Of a stretch of 64,000 bases of DNA, positions 1 through 10,100 are shown in pieces. Origin of the DNA: Tetraselmis striata. Lineage: Eukaryota; Chlorophyta; Chlorodendrophyceae; Chlorodendrales; Chlorodendraceae. The position numbers and the translations under genes are program-made. Below the pieces are notes generated by a model. It was not told the origin of the DNA and ran no database searches. It worked only from the letters and a program-made list of their open reading frames with translations. The stretch covers positions 1 through 64,000 of the forward strand of contig VCJN01000646.1 in assembly GCA_006384855.1 (NCBI GenBank), given 5' to 3'. Positions within the stretch are counted from its first letter, which is position 1. Each line of letters begins with the position of its first letter.

Positions 1-438
1 ATATTTTAAACACTGTGTATAGATGCACCTGCCGAGTCAAAACGCAATCATCCCAGCGCAGTCTAAAGCAGATGGCGGTATGTAACAAACATGCACCAAT
101 GTGTGTAGATTCGGACAACGCGTGGATCATGGATCATGGCCACATGCTCGGTGCCGTCACATAATCAAGGCTTGAGTCTATTCGACATCGAAAGTAAATA
201 CAGGTGCCTGCGCGGTATTTAGAGCACTGCGAATAGGAGCCTGCCAAATCTGCCAGAGGTTGGATCTAGGCGGAATTGTAGCGGATCTATGACATATAGT
301 CTGCAAACTCGGATCCTCAGCAAGGGTTCGTATAGGCGAGTCGGCGCCTGTACATGCACACAGTGCCTCAATGAAAGGCCATCATGGGCAGCATGCATGA
401 CGGAGTTGGGCTTATAGATATCGCCGCGAACCGTGCAG

Positions 439-1276
439 GTCGCACGATGTGACCAAAACCTACCTCGCGTTTCTGGGCGGCTGCCTGGCGGAGGAGCGCG
501 CAGAGTGGGAGGATCACATGGAGATGCGCAACGGGCGCGCGCAGGTGCTGCCGCCCGGCGCGCCCGGCCTGGCAAGCCGCCCCAAGCGGGCCGCCACGAG
601 GGTGGAGGTGCTGGAGCGCTTCCCGTCTGCTGGCGCCACAGCGGTGAAGTTCTCCCCACAAACAGGCCAGCACCCACCTCAGCTGCCCCTCCACTACGCA
701 GACTTTTGCTGTGCCTACCCTCATAACATACATCGCTTTTTCTGGGTGTCTTCTTTGGCCCTGTTCAGCCAAGTTCAGAGAAAGCGATTCGAATTGGCTC
801 ACTTTTATCGCATTGACAAATTAGGCAAATCAGAGCCCGTGTAGCCAACCTGGATTAACATAATGTGATGCTGTTAAAGGAATTCCGATTGAACTTGTTC
901 CGATTCCAATAGCGTCAACCGTTCCACACATGCTTGTCTTTGGCCCGTCACAGCCGTGCAGCCAGTGGCTGAGCCTGCCCGCTTCGATGAAACCTGCGTC
1001 CCCGCAGGCCGTACACACCAGCTGCGCGTGCAGTCAGAGGCCCGCGGACACCCCATCCTGGGGGACGCCCTCTACGGCCGCGTCCCACCGGGCTCCGCCC
1101 CGCGCCTGGCGCTGCACTGCGCGTCCATCGCGCTCGCGCACCCACGCACGGGGGCGCCACTGCTGCTCGAGGCGCCGCTGCCGGATGACCTGTCTGCGCT
1201 TGCGATCAAGCTGCGGGGGCAGCGGCCACCCGGAGAGGTACCACGGGGCGCCAACCCACACACAGTACCTCCCTAG
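439..1276 (+). CDS. RluA-type pseudouridine synthase, C-terminal exons
   Basis: RNA pseudouridine synthases of the RluA/RluC/RluD type convert uridine to pseudouridine in rRNA or tRNA. Two exons are visible, 439-665 and 1008-1276. The first follows an AG acceptor and reads SHDVTKTYLAFLGG, the family's K-x-Y-x-A strand. It ends in KFSPQTG, and the next exon begins GRTHQLRV, so the junction recreates the family signature TGRTHQ(L/I)RV in frame. The rest follows the family end: GHPILGDALYG, then RLALHCASIALAHPRTG, then the stop at 1274-1276. The intron 666-1007 would be GC-AG. The catalytic HRLD-type motif is not in the window, so the gene starts to the left and only about 164 residues are seen. 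A GT donor at 1237 leaves open a further 3' exon. The family call is firm; the RNA substrate and the compartment (organelle or cytosol) cannot be told. Confidence 0.82.
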
Positions 1277-3080
1277 CTGATCCAACAGCCCACAGGGGGG
1301 AGCTTCCCATGTCGTAAATACCAAGCCTCCCCGCCTGCGGTTGGCGAAGTCCTGGCGGTGAAGGGAGAACCCTTTACGCTGTTATGCTTGTCTTTCGCCC
1401 GCCAGCGCGCGGCCAACATTGTACTCGAGAGCGGTTGTCTAGGAGTCGAGATGGGGGTGGCTGAAAACGGGCATCGTAGTTGTGGTAGCTAGTAGCAAGC
1501 ACCAGCGCACCGTTGACGGTGTTGCTTTGATCACGATGAACGGCGAATGACTTGATGGGCGGCATATGGTGAGCAGTACTGGCCAAAGATATACCGGCTA
1601 CAGCTGACTTTCCACACACAGAAATCCCACCTCTAGCTTTGTGGGTCCTCACTTGACTCAAAGACGAAGAACAGTGATGAAAAAGACACAACTGCACACA
1701 TCATAGTACATGGAATGTCGATATACACAAATGATGATGCTAAATATTTATTATAATCAAGCACTTGCCATAATGGCAATGGCGGGTACCCACAGTCTGC
1801 TACTTACTGATGGGAGCCCATCTCGTATGTATTGATGGGTGGGTGTCAGATTTTGCCACTACTCCGAATAATGGAATTGCTGCTTAAGTACATATTTGGC
1901 AGACTACAGGGCTCAAAAAGCGTCGCCCAAACCAGCGCGGTGTTGAAGATGGGCCAGCGCGCAGCCGGACTCAATACCAGGCGTAGCACCTGGTAGCCCA
2001 GTTAGGCCCCCTCCTCCACCCTCTCTCCTAGGGCGTGGGCTCCAGCAAAGTGCTGCAGTGCGTGCTTAAGTATGTCTGCGGCTGCATATGGGCGGACCGC
2101 TGGATGCCCCACCTTATGCAGTTGAATCACGACACATATATGAAGCAAGCTTAAGCGCCCCATAAGCACTATGAAATACTCATAGGGGCTAACACGAGAG
2201 GAGACGGAGAGCAATTGAAACGGAATGTCTGGGGTGCGGGTGTGCCTGCAAGCTTAAGCGCCCCATAAGCACCATGAGCTACTCATAGAGGCTAACACGC
2301 GAGGAGACAGAGAGCAATTGCGACGGAATGTCTGGGGGGCGGGTGTGCTTGCCCTCCGAGATATCAGGTACGGCGCAGTGGCTGAAGCTCCGCCTATACA
2401 TACCACAGGAGGCTCAGTGTGCCCATATCGGAAGATGCGGTCCTTGCTTCTGTAGCACTTGGGAGTGATACGGGCAGCATCACGACGAGGATACGATCCC
2501 TCAAGCCATGGCATAGCTCTGTGTTGCAGAGCCCCAACACAACAGCTGCTTTGTTCAGGAGCGACACCCTCTGCCGCCCAGCACAGCGCAGTGTGTGTGA
2601 CCTACTGGAGCCGCCACCTGAGTCAGCCAGCACTGCAGCCCCAACATGTACAACCAAACAACCACGCTCAGCAGATTCTCCATGCAAGTCACAGAGTTGA
2701 CCTTTCTTGAAGATTGAAATTTGGCATATCGTGTGTACATCTTGATACGTGTTCCGTTCAAGAGTGCATTTAAAACATTCAGGCGTGTGATATCAGGCGG
2801 GGTCTTTGTAGCTGTCAATTCATGAAGCGCGTTATGCATGGTGTGAATGTAGACATGGTTATGTATGAATATAATATACTCAAACCAACTGAGATATATT
2901 GATAGCTAAGCTGCGGCGTGCCTGCGTGCATTTTGCGCCTTACGGCGCCGTGTGTACTGCCTGGAGGCATCAGTGCCGATCTGTCGCGTACAGCAGTGCT
3001 GGCATACGCTGAATGCAGCGGAGGTCAAGGCTGTGCAGCGGTTCAGTACTGCAGGGAGAGGCTAATCGAGGAAGCGGCGA
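1277..3080. other. Intergenic stretch, no convincing gene
   Basis: No reading frame here shows a recognisable domain or consistent splice phases. A 107-codon minus-strand frame (1374-1697) is uncharacterised and could be chance. Apart from the 103-bp tandem repeat listed separately, I see nothing that I can name. Confidence 0.5.
2146..2352. repeat. Two-copy 103-bp tandem duplication
   Basis: A unit beginning CAAGCTTAAGCGCCCC occurs at 2146 and again at 2249. The copies differ at a small number of positions, so this is a fairly recent local duplication. It has no clear coding content. Confidence 0.85.
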
Positions 3081-3206
3081 GTGGGTGAGGAATATCTTAC
3101 AGAAGTCTTGAAACAGTGGAGGGAGGGGAAAAAGACGCTCCACCTGAGAGTAGAAACTATTTGCAACAGTAGAAACTATTCGTGCTACCGCAGCTCCGGG
3201 ACCGGC

Positions 3207-3896
3207 TCAGCAGCAGGGCGAAGCGGCCTGCTCGGGCAGCTGCGCGAACGGCACCCGGCACGCCTCAGCCGCCGTCTCGCCACGAGCCCAGTGCTCCAAC
3301 GCGGCCACCAGCTCGGGGCGCGCGGCGCAGCAGCAGCCGGCCACGGGCAGCCCCCGCACGCTCTGCGGCGGCTCGGCGAAAGAAGTGACCGAGCGGATCA
3401 CCGGAGGGGGTGCGGTGGCGCGCGGGGCGGCGGAGGGGAACGGCGCTGGCCCCGCGGCGGAGCGCTCTGTGGCCGTGGCGGCGTCAAATGGCGCCGCAGA
3501 CGCCGATTGAGAGGCGCGGTCGGCGGTGTACTCGTACGAGTACGGCGGTCGCGCCCCGGCGCGATACTTCCCCTCGAAAGCGGCGGTCAGGAGCCGCCGG
3601 CGCATGGGCGAGACGGCGATACCCGCTGGCCAGAGGGCCTCTCCCGACTCCGTCTGCCACTCCAGATGCGCCGGACCATCGGCGTCGGCCAGCGGCAGTG
3701 TGGCAGCGGCTTGAGATGAGGCGCCATGAATACGGGCATGACGTACCCGTACGCTGCCGCCCAGCAGACGGGAGCTGGGGGGGCACGCGCCCAGGCCCAG
3801 CATTAGACAGCTTGGCCAGCCCACGACCAGCACCGCCAGCGCCAGCAGCAGACCCGCACCCCGCATTTCCCCCTTCTCGCGCCCCAGTCCGTCCAT
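3207..3896 (-). CDS. Hypothetical membrane-anchored or secreted protein, about 229 aa
   Basis: I do not recognise the family. From the Met at 3896 the frame starts MDGLGREKGEMRGAG and then has a hydrophobic run (LLLALAVLVVGW plus CLMLGLGA, about residues 15-37) typical of a signal peptide or signal anchor. The mature part is Ala/Pro/Arg-rich, with an acidic patch (ADADGPAHLEWQTESGEAL, about 78-96), a Ser/Ala/Pro linker and a Cys-rich end (GCCCAARPELV, then PCC at the C-terminus). The open frame extends upstream to 4250, but the residues before the chosen Met look non-coding. GC-rich sequence opens long frames by chance, so existence is only moderately supported. If real, it would act in the secretory system or an organelle membrane. 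Confidence 0.4.
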   Translation of the reverse strand: MDGLGREKGEMRGAGLLLALAVLVVGWPSCLMLGLGACPPSSRLLGGSVRVRHARIHGASSQAAATLPLADADGPAHLEWQTESGEALWPAGIAVSPMRRRLLTAAFEGKYRAGARPPYSYEYTADRASQSASAAPFDAATATERSAAGPAPFPSAAPRATAPPPVIRSVTSFAEPPQSVRGLPVAGCCCAARPELVAALEHWARGETAAEACRVPFAQLPEQAASPCC

Positions 3897-4259
3897 TGCG
3901 GCGGCGGCGGCGGCGCAGTGTCCGCTGTCCGAGTGGGCGAGCCGGTTTCGAAGAGGCGCCCGCCCGTATAGACCTCGGGTCGGGGCTGAAGTGCGCAGGC
4001 GGGAGCGCGAGTAGCCGCCCCCAGGGAAGCGCGTCGCTTCTTGCTTGGCGTCCAACAGCACAGCGTCCACCCTGATGAAGGCGGCCCCAATGAGAGTGTG
4101 ATACTTCTGGCGTCCCCTTCGGCACTCCGCAGTTTTGCGGCTCCTGGTCTGGTGGTGGGAGGGACGCGCGGCGGGCTGCCGATGGTGGCGCGAGGATGGT
4201 GCGTATGCGGACCAACTGGAAAAGGAGGCGACGAATCCCTGAACCGGCACCGCCCGCGC

Positions 4260-5465
4260 GTGGCCTGGTGGGTGTGATGTAGAGATAATGCAGTACTTAG
4301 TCTATGTACTTGATACTGTCAGAGTGCCAGTACTACCATGTGCTCATCAGCAGCAGTATAGACGCGCAGGCGCGCGCGGATGAATAAAGCAGCCCAGTAG
4401 TACTACGGGCACTGTACGTGGAGTCGTCGTTTCAATCAAACGTGTCATCGAGTATAGTTTGTTCAAAACGTGTACGGGGGCTGCTTTATAGCGACTAATA
4501 TCTGGTACCCGAACGACACGAAGCACCATTTTCTGGCTTAATATGTAGGCTTTTTCCTCCCCCAGTACTTTGCGTGCATTCTCTTGACGCTCTCCCTGTA
4601 GCCAAAAAGTTTTACCATTTTCTGGCTAGGATTATGTTTACTGCGAGTATAGTAGGGGCTATTAAACTATTATTTTACACCAGCAGGGCTTGAAGAAATG
4701 CGTAGTACAAATAGTTGGGATTTCCTTTTCCTCATCCTCTCCTTTAAAGGCGCGGTATAGGCGCAAATATGGTGCTAATGTGTCCGGTGCTACGATGCCG
4801 TACCGCCCGAGGGGCTGCATCGACCCCGCAGCGCCTCGAGCAGCTGCATCGACATCGTATTTCCTGTACGGCACCACCGTGTGTGGTTCCCGACGCAGCC
4901 ATCCCGGGTAGCGCTACTCCCGCATGTTGCTTTGTTGTGTGCTTAAAAGCACCAGGATACTTGTATGTGTGTCCCCACCTTCCTTTTGTCGCAGCGCACC
5001 CACCACGGGGTCGCGCCGCGACAGAGCTCGTGTCTTCGTGACATGCAAGCGCTTTTAATTTACATGCCACTCCTAAGTGATGCCCCGCGCCCAGCTCGAG
5101 AACTTGTCTCACTGGCCGGGAGGTTGTCGACGATCGTTCAGAGGGCACCGGGCGCCGGCTCATCTTCGCGCCGACAAACCCACACGGACAACCGCTCGAC
5201 TGATTCGAGGGGGGGGGGGGGGGGGGGGGGCTCTTCACGCCTCGCGACACAAGAGCCCCCCATGCCGCCGGCCTTCAGCTCGCCGGCAAAGAAGAAGACC
5301 GCCATTATCGGCCGGGGACGATTCTTGCGCCGATGGAACATGCGGCATCAACGCTCTACTCCGCGCTACATACAACCGGGCTGCCCCTCACAGCCCCAAG
5401 AACACTGCTAATCGGGCCCAACCGACTCGGGCCCAACCGACCACCATTGTATTCCGCCTATATGG
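4260..5465. other. Non-coding stretch with a G homopolymer tract
   Basis: AT-richer sequence with no supported gene. A G-run of about 20 bases lies near 5211-5230. The long frames around it are produced by the homopolymer and by GC bias. Confidence 0.5.
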
Positions 5466-5469
5466 GCAC

Positions 5470-6885
5470 CCGCGCTTGTCGGCGCCGTCAGCAGGCCGCC
5501 TCGGGATCAAGTGTGCCTCCCGGTTGCCTCCGCGAGCTAAGCACGCAATCGGCGGGGGCCGACGCACGTTGCACGCGTTGCACGTTGTGATGCTTCGATC
5601 GCCTTGATTTGCAGCCCCGGACACGCAGTTGGTCGGCGCTATCATGCCGCCATTGCACCTTACGCCCCGGCCGCCCCCGCGTTCTACGCACGTAGCTTGT
5701 CGGCACCATCTTGCCGTCACTACACCATGTGCCCCAGTCGCTTCCGCGGGCCCCGTCACGCAGTTGGTCGGCGCCGTCGAGCCGTCCCAACAACATGCGC
5801 CCCGGTCGCCTCCGCGGCCCGCACACGCAGTTGGTTGGCGCCGACGGGCCGGCACTGCATCATGTGCCCGGTCGCCTCCGCGGCATGGGCACGCCGCCGA
5901 TCGGCGCCAACGGGCCGCCGCTGCACGTTTTGCCCCTATTGTTGTAGCAGCATCGTCGGGCACGAAGTTGTTCGGCGCCACCATATGCCGCCACTGCACC
6001 CTATGCCCTTGTCGCTTCCGCGACCCAAACGCGCAGCTGGCCGGCGCCGTCAGGCTGTCACAGCACCATGCGCCTCGGTCGCCTCAGCGTCATGCGCCCG
6101 CCGCTGGTCGATGCCAACGCGTTTTGAGTGCACCCTTCGCCATGATCGTTGCCGCGGAATGGGCACGCTACTGTCGGTGCCAACGTGCCGCCGCTGCACG
6201 ATGTGCCTCCTTTACCATCGCAGCCTCGGTAACTGTCGCAGCCTTGGGCACACAGTTGGTCGGGGCCATCAGGCCGCCACTGTACCATGTGCTCCAGTCG
6301 CTTCCGCGGCCAGGGCACGCATCTGGTCGGCGCCGTCAAACCGTCCCTGCGCAATGTGCCCCGGTCGCCTCCGCGACATGCGCACGTAGTTGGTCGACGC
6401 CGACGCGATGTTACTGCACCATGCGCCCCCCGTTTGCTTCCTCGGCCCGCGCACGCAGCTGTTGGTCGGCGTCCACGGACCGTCATTGCACCCCGTGCCA
6501 TGGTCGCTTATGCGCGGCCGAGGCACGCCACTAGCCGACGTCGTCAAGCCGTCCCTGCACCATGTGCCCCGGTCGCCTCCCCGATGACTTGCGCACGCAG
6601 CTTGTCGGCGCCAACGGGCCATCACTGCACCTTGCGCCTCGGTCGCTTCCGCGGTATGCGCACGCAGCTGCTCGGCGCCGTCCCATTAAAACACATTGAT
6701 GTATTGTCAGTGTCCCGGCACCATGTGCTCCGGTCGCCGCCGCAGACTGGACACACGGCCGGTCGCTCCATCGTGCCCCCACTGCATCTTGCGCCCACCA
6801 TCGGGGGCTTTCATGGCATGGGCACGCAGTAGGTCGGCGCCAACGGCCCGCCGCCGCACATCGTGCCATGTTGCTTTCGCAGCCC
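5470..6885. repeat. Minisatellite array, unit about 66-68 bp, roughly 21 diverged copies
   Basis: The recurring landmarks are GGTCGGCGCC, then CCACTGCACCATGTGCC, then GTCGCCTCCGCGG, recurring at steps of about 66-68 bp (for example near 5625, 5691, 5760, 5828 and 5892). Because the step is mostly 66, several frames stay open on both strands and translate as 22-residue Cys/Arg-rich repeats. This shows periodicity, not proof of coding. Units are diverged by perhaps 15-25 percent by eye, so the array is not brand-new. It ends about 110 bp before the terminal repeat of the TIR element at 6994. Confidence 0.88.
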
Positions 6886-6993
6886 CCTGCGCTCTAGATC
6901 GTGCACTAGAACAAACAGCTGCCATGGCCCCAGCGGGCTGCTGCCAAAGATCTCGTGTACGATGTCACCCATGCGGGCAAGCGGCTTGCCAAC
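6886..6993 (-). other. Short coding-like fragment between minisatellite and TIR element
   Basis: The minus strand reads MGDIVHEIFGSSPLGPWQ and onwards for about 40 residues of amphipathic, ordinary-looking protein, then runs into the repeat array. It may be the remnant of an older element or exon cut by the TIR insertion. No family is recognised. Confidence 0.25.
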
Positions 6994-7024
6994 CCCTGTG
7001 AGATTCAGATGTGACATACGGGTG

Positions 7025-7700
7025 ACGAAGCACTACTACTAGCGACTATTATTTATCCGTGAAGGCTGCTGCTGGTGGCGGCACGTCCATCCAATTACGT
7101 GCGAGTACATCCGGCGTTATTGCCGGCGGGCGATAAACCCTTGTTGTAATCATTGTGCGTGGTAGTCGTACTAGCGCGGTGACGCGTTACATGGCACTGA
7201 CGTATAAGGTACGAGGTTGTCCGTGCAGTACCGGGTAGTACGCGATATATTTATTCAGCCGGTACCGGGTATCTAGTACGAACCCGGGCGCAATGACGAA
7301 TCGTCCTGTGGATAACTACGACTATTAGTACATGGGAGCGCGAATCTCAGCCGTACTATTCGGCCAAAGTGGGGAATTTTGTGTACATTATAGTTAGTAT
7401 TGCTGAACGGGCCTGCCCGCCGTCCGATCAAAGGTCATCAGACGGGCGGTTTGGCTGGCATGTTTTGCCAAAGAGTGCTCACGTTACATAAATATTTGCA
7501 AGGGGGAGGGGGGGCAGGCAGTGCTTTGCCGAAGAATGTGTGAATTACAATATTCGCGACAGCTGCCGTCGGGGCATGTGGCGGGGGGTGGGCGGGGGGT
7601 GGGCGGGGGGGGGGGGGGGGGGGGCGGGCGGGCGTGGTCCCCGCGCCCCCCGCCCCCCCCCCCCTCCTTCCCCCGCCGCCCGCCGCTCCCGCCGGGGGAG
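7025..7700. other. Subterminal non-coding region of the left TIR element
   Basis: This stretch is shared, inverted, with 56600-57260. It contains TATTTATCC and repeated CCGGTACCGGGT-like motifs near 7255-7275. It ends in G/C homopolymer runs at about 7570-7700. No gene is seen. Confidence 0.6.
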
Positions 7701-7728
7701 TGAGGGGAGGGGGGTAAGGGTGCGGGGG

Positions 7729-8418
7729 CTACTGCTTGTTCTTGTTCTTGCGTGCCCGGGGGACCCTCCGCTTCGACGATCTCGCTGCCTCCGCCTCCGC
7801 CTCCGACTCCGCGACCGTCAGTTTCTTACCTCGGCGCTTCTTCACTGGCCTCTTCCGCTTCTTGTCATCCGTCAGTGTCTTCACCACCCCGGGAGGATGT
7901 GCCGTCGACGACGCCGCCATGAGCTTCCTTACCTTGGCGTCGGGACGCCCCCTGTGCCCAGACGCCCACAACAAGCCACAATCGTTTCGCCTATAAGCGG
8001 CTGAGGATGCGGCCTCCTCGGCCACCACGAGTTGCGCCGCTGGCAGTGTGGAAGCCTTGGCGTTGAGGTGGGCCTTACGGCGCTCCCGGACGAACCTGCG
8101 CGCGGCACGAGTTAGCCACGAGTGGGTGCGTGCTAATGTGGAGGGTGGAGTGTTTTGTTGCGCGCCCACCTTGTCACGCGTTTCCTCATGTCTTTCTCGT
8201 CCTCCTCGATGCCGGCGGCGCGGACACGCGAGACAACAAGGCTCGCCGCCCACTTTTGCCCGGGGGACGAGGTCTGCCATTGCGCTGTGAGCGGTGAAGG
8301 GGGGGGGGGGGGGGGGGGGCGAGGTGCAGAAACTAACACCCAGTCGACGACCGCCTTCCGCAGCAGTCAACGACACAGCGGAGGCGAGGAGCAGCGCGCC
8401 ACTACTATTTATATGCAC
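7729..8418 (-). CDS. Basic Lys/Arg-rich protein of the TIR element (left copy)
   Basis: Unknown family. Both element copies keep a 74-bp GT-AG intron (here 8096-8169) that joins an acidic/basic helix (AGIEEDEKDMRKRVTR) to FVRERRKAHLNAKAS. The product then runs VVAEEAASSAA and, in this copy, continues to a strongly basic tail (DDKKRKRPVKKRRGKK, then SKRRVPRARKNKNKQ) ending at 7729. Two strong donor-like sites (AAG/GTAAGG and GAG/GTAAGA) lie in the tail region, so further splicing is possible. The tail resembles nuclear-localisation and nucleic-acid-binding sequences. A DNA-binding accessory protein of the element is a reasonable guess. Conservation of the intron in both copies is the best evidence that it is a real gene. 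Confidence 0.5.
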   Translation of the reverse strand: MHINSSGALLLASAVSLTAAEGGRRLGVSFCTSPPPPPPPFTAHSAMADLVPRAKVGGEPCCLACPRRRHRGGRERHEETRDKVGAQQNTPPSTLARTHSWLTRAARRFVRERRKAHLNAKASTLPAAQLVVAEEAASSAAYRRNDCGLLWASGHRGRPDAKVRKLMAASSTAHPPGVVKTLTDDKKRKRPVKKRRGKKLTVAESEAEAEAARSSKRRVPRARKNKNKQ

Positions 8419-8559
8419 GTATTATCAAGAGCTAGTCGGTGCGGCATTGTGTCGGCGTAATTTCGCAATGTTTATTGTTGAAGTAGCACGGCGTAGTGAA
8501 TACGCGGTTTCACCGAGTGAATCCGGGATAATATATGCGGTAGGGCGCGCGTATATGTG

Positions 8560-8650
8560 CGCGACGAATGTGTGCGGATGTGCGCAGCGTTGTGCGGCGG
8601 TGTGCGGCGGTGTGCACCGATGTGCACGAAGATGTGCACGACATGTAGGG
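8560..8650. repeat. Short tandem GTGTGCGGC / GATGTGCA repeats
   Basis: Variants of TGTGCGGCG and GATGTGCAC recur every 8-12 bp. The inverted copy has the matching run near 55640-55690. They lie in the subterminal part of the element, and a related motif is expanded at 47873-48040. Confidence 0.65.
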
Positions 8651-8779
8651 GCGGAGCGGGTGTGTCCGCCGCTCCACCCAGCGCCGCAAATCTCCGTGCG
8701 TGGGCACCCCCCCCCCCCCCCCCCCCCATTAAACCTGCCGCCATGATTATGTCACACAGTGTTAAATCCCCGAGCTCCT

Positions 8780-9753
8780 CGCTGATAAAGATGCGACGAC
8801 GAGGTTGCAAGCCTACCTCGAGCGGTGGCTACAGGATGGTGGTACCTATGACCCCGTGCACCTATAGCTGTGGAGGCTTCTCGGACAAGACGCCGCGCAT
8901 GCCTTGCTGAGAAGGTTCCCTAATGAGGTCCCGACTCCATACCCGGATCTGAACGCTCCCGGGCTGCTAGAGGTGGGTTTGTTGTCGCACATCGCACAAG
9001 ACCTGGTTGGTTTCAGCGAAGGACGCGGCGGAGCGGAAGGGAGTACAAACGTCGTGGTTATGAGCATGGTGTTGAGCATGGTGTGTGTGCCCCTGACACC
9101 AACAAGTCATCCTGCCCCTGGAAGACCTGGACGTTGCAGACCACACGCAGGTGAAGCCGTATGGCGGGGAAAAGGAGGGCAAAGTCGACCTGTGGAAGCT
9201 GTGGCATTGGGCAAGGAGTGCGCTTGAGACCTGGGTCGGCAAAAAGCAGAGGCGAATGAAGAGGTGCCCCCCCCCCCCCCGCCCCCTTCAACCCCTGACT
9301 CGTGTGTCGCTTATTCTGAGCGTGTGCCTTGCAGGAAGGCCTTGTTTGCCGCCTTGATGGAATTGCGGCGCGCTTTCGTGGTTGGTGCCGAGAAGGCCGG
9401 CGAGCTAGCACTAGGGTTTTGGTCCTGGCCGGTGATCGCGTTGGCAGGGGCACCTTCTGGGACTGCCTGGCTGCGGCCGTGCGGACGACCCTACCCAGTA
9501 CACGCCGTTCCTGGCAGCCTACAACGAGGCACTCTACCCACACATCACCCCCCGCAGTGATGCTGCGGAGAAACGCAATCACGAGTTGGCGGCGCAGTAT
9601 GTGGCCCACTTTGGGGATCATGCTGTATGTGTTGCCAAACCATTTGTACAATGACGAGGACAACGCCATCATCCATGCCAGAGCGAAGGAGCTGCGGCTT
9701 GTTGTTGAGGCTGCGGCTCCATACGATCGGGTCTGGCAGCACCGCCCGTGCTA
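8780..9753 (+). CDS. Element gene present only in the left copy, decayed or multi-exon
   Basis: I do not recognise this protein. Protein-like stretches follow one another on the plus strand: RLQAYLERWLQDGGTYDP, LLRRFPNEVPTPYPDLN, DLWKLWHWARSALETW, YTPFLAAYNEALYPHITPR, NHELAAQYVAHFGDHAV and a final IIHARAKELRLVVEAA ending in a stop at 9753. Frames change between some of them; part of this may be introns (a C-tract follows MKR near 9264) and part decay, since an in-frame stop interrupts the first stretch. The inverted copy has lost about 1.1 kb here, keeping only the last few tens of bases. The composition, aromatic and charged with few low-complexity runs, differs from the GC-driven shadow frames nearby. 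Confidence 0.4.
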
Positions 9754-10100
9754 GTAAATAAGCGACAATGGATCACGTCGTCATGCTCCGGTTGTACTCC
9801 TACACTTCCTCCACTTTGGCGGGTGGGGGGGGGGGGGGGGGGTTCCTGTCCTTATTACTTGCATCGGTGGACGTGCTAGATATGGAGGTCACCGGGCACA
9901 TCGCGTGGTTTCGGAGCAGTTCATTCGCGCCACCTCGTCTTGTTTGCAATCGTCACCCTAATCCAATGCAGGGTGAGTAGCGGGACAATGTGCCCCCCCC
10001 CCCCCCCCCCCCCCGGTTTATGTAAACAAATATCTAGCCGTGCATGCGCCGCAATCGGTACCCAATGAGCGGGGTATGTGACAGTGGTTTTGGAGCAGTG
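9754..10100. other. Non-coding spacer with G and C homopolymer runs
   Basis: A G-run lies near 9824-9842 and a C-run near 9991-10014. Between them is a short stretch without recognisable coding. It leads into the 367-bp tandem repeat. Confidence 0.5.

Noticed and set aside
219-844. Overlapping long frames on both strands near the left edge
   Set aside because: Only the plus-strand exon 439-665 has the family motif and a splice partner; the rest are GC-driven shadows.
3182-4090. Plus-strand frames opposite the putative membrane protein
   Set aside because: Arg/Pro-rich and without hydrophobic or domain features; the minus reading has a clear signal-like segment.
7521-8004. Pro/Gly/Arg-rich plus-strand frames
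   Set aside because: Products of homopolymer runs; the conserved, intron-bearing reading is on the minus strand.
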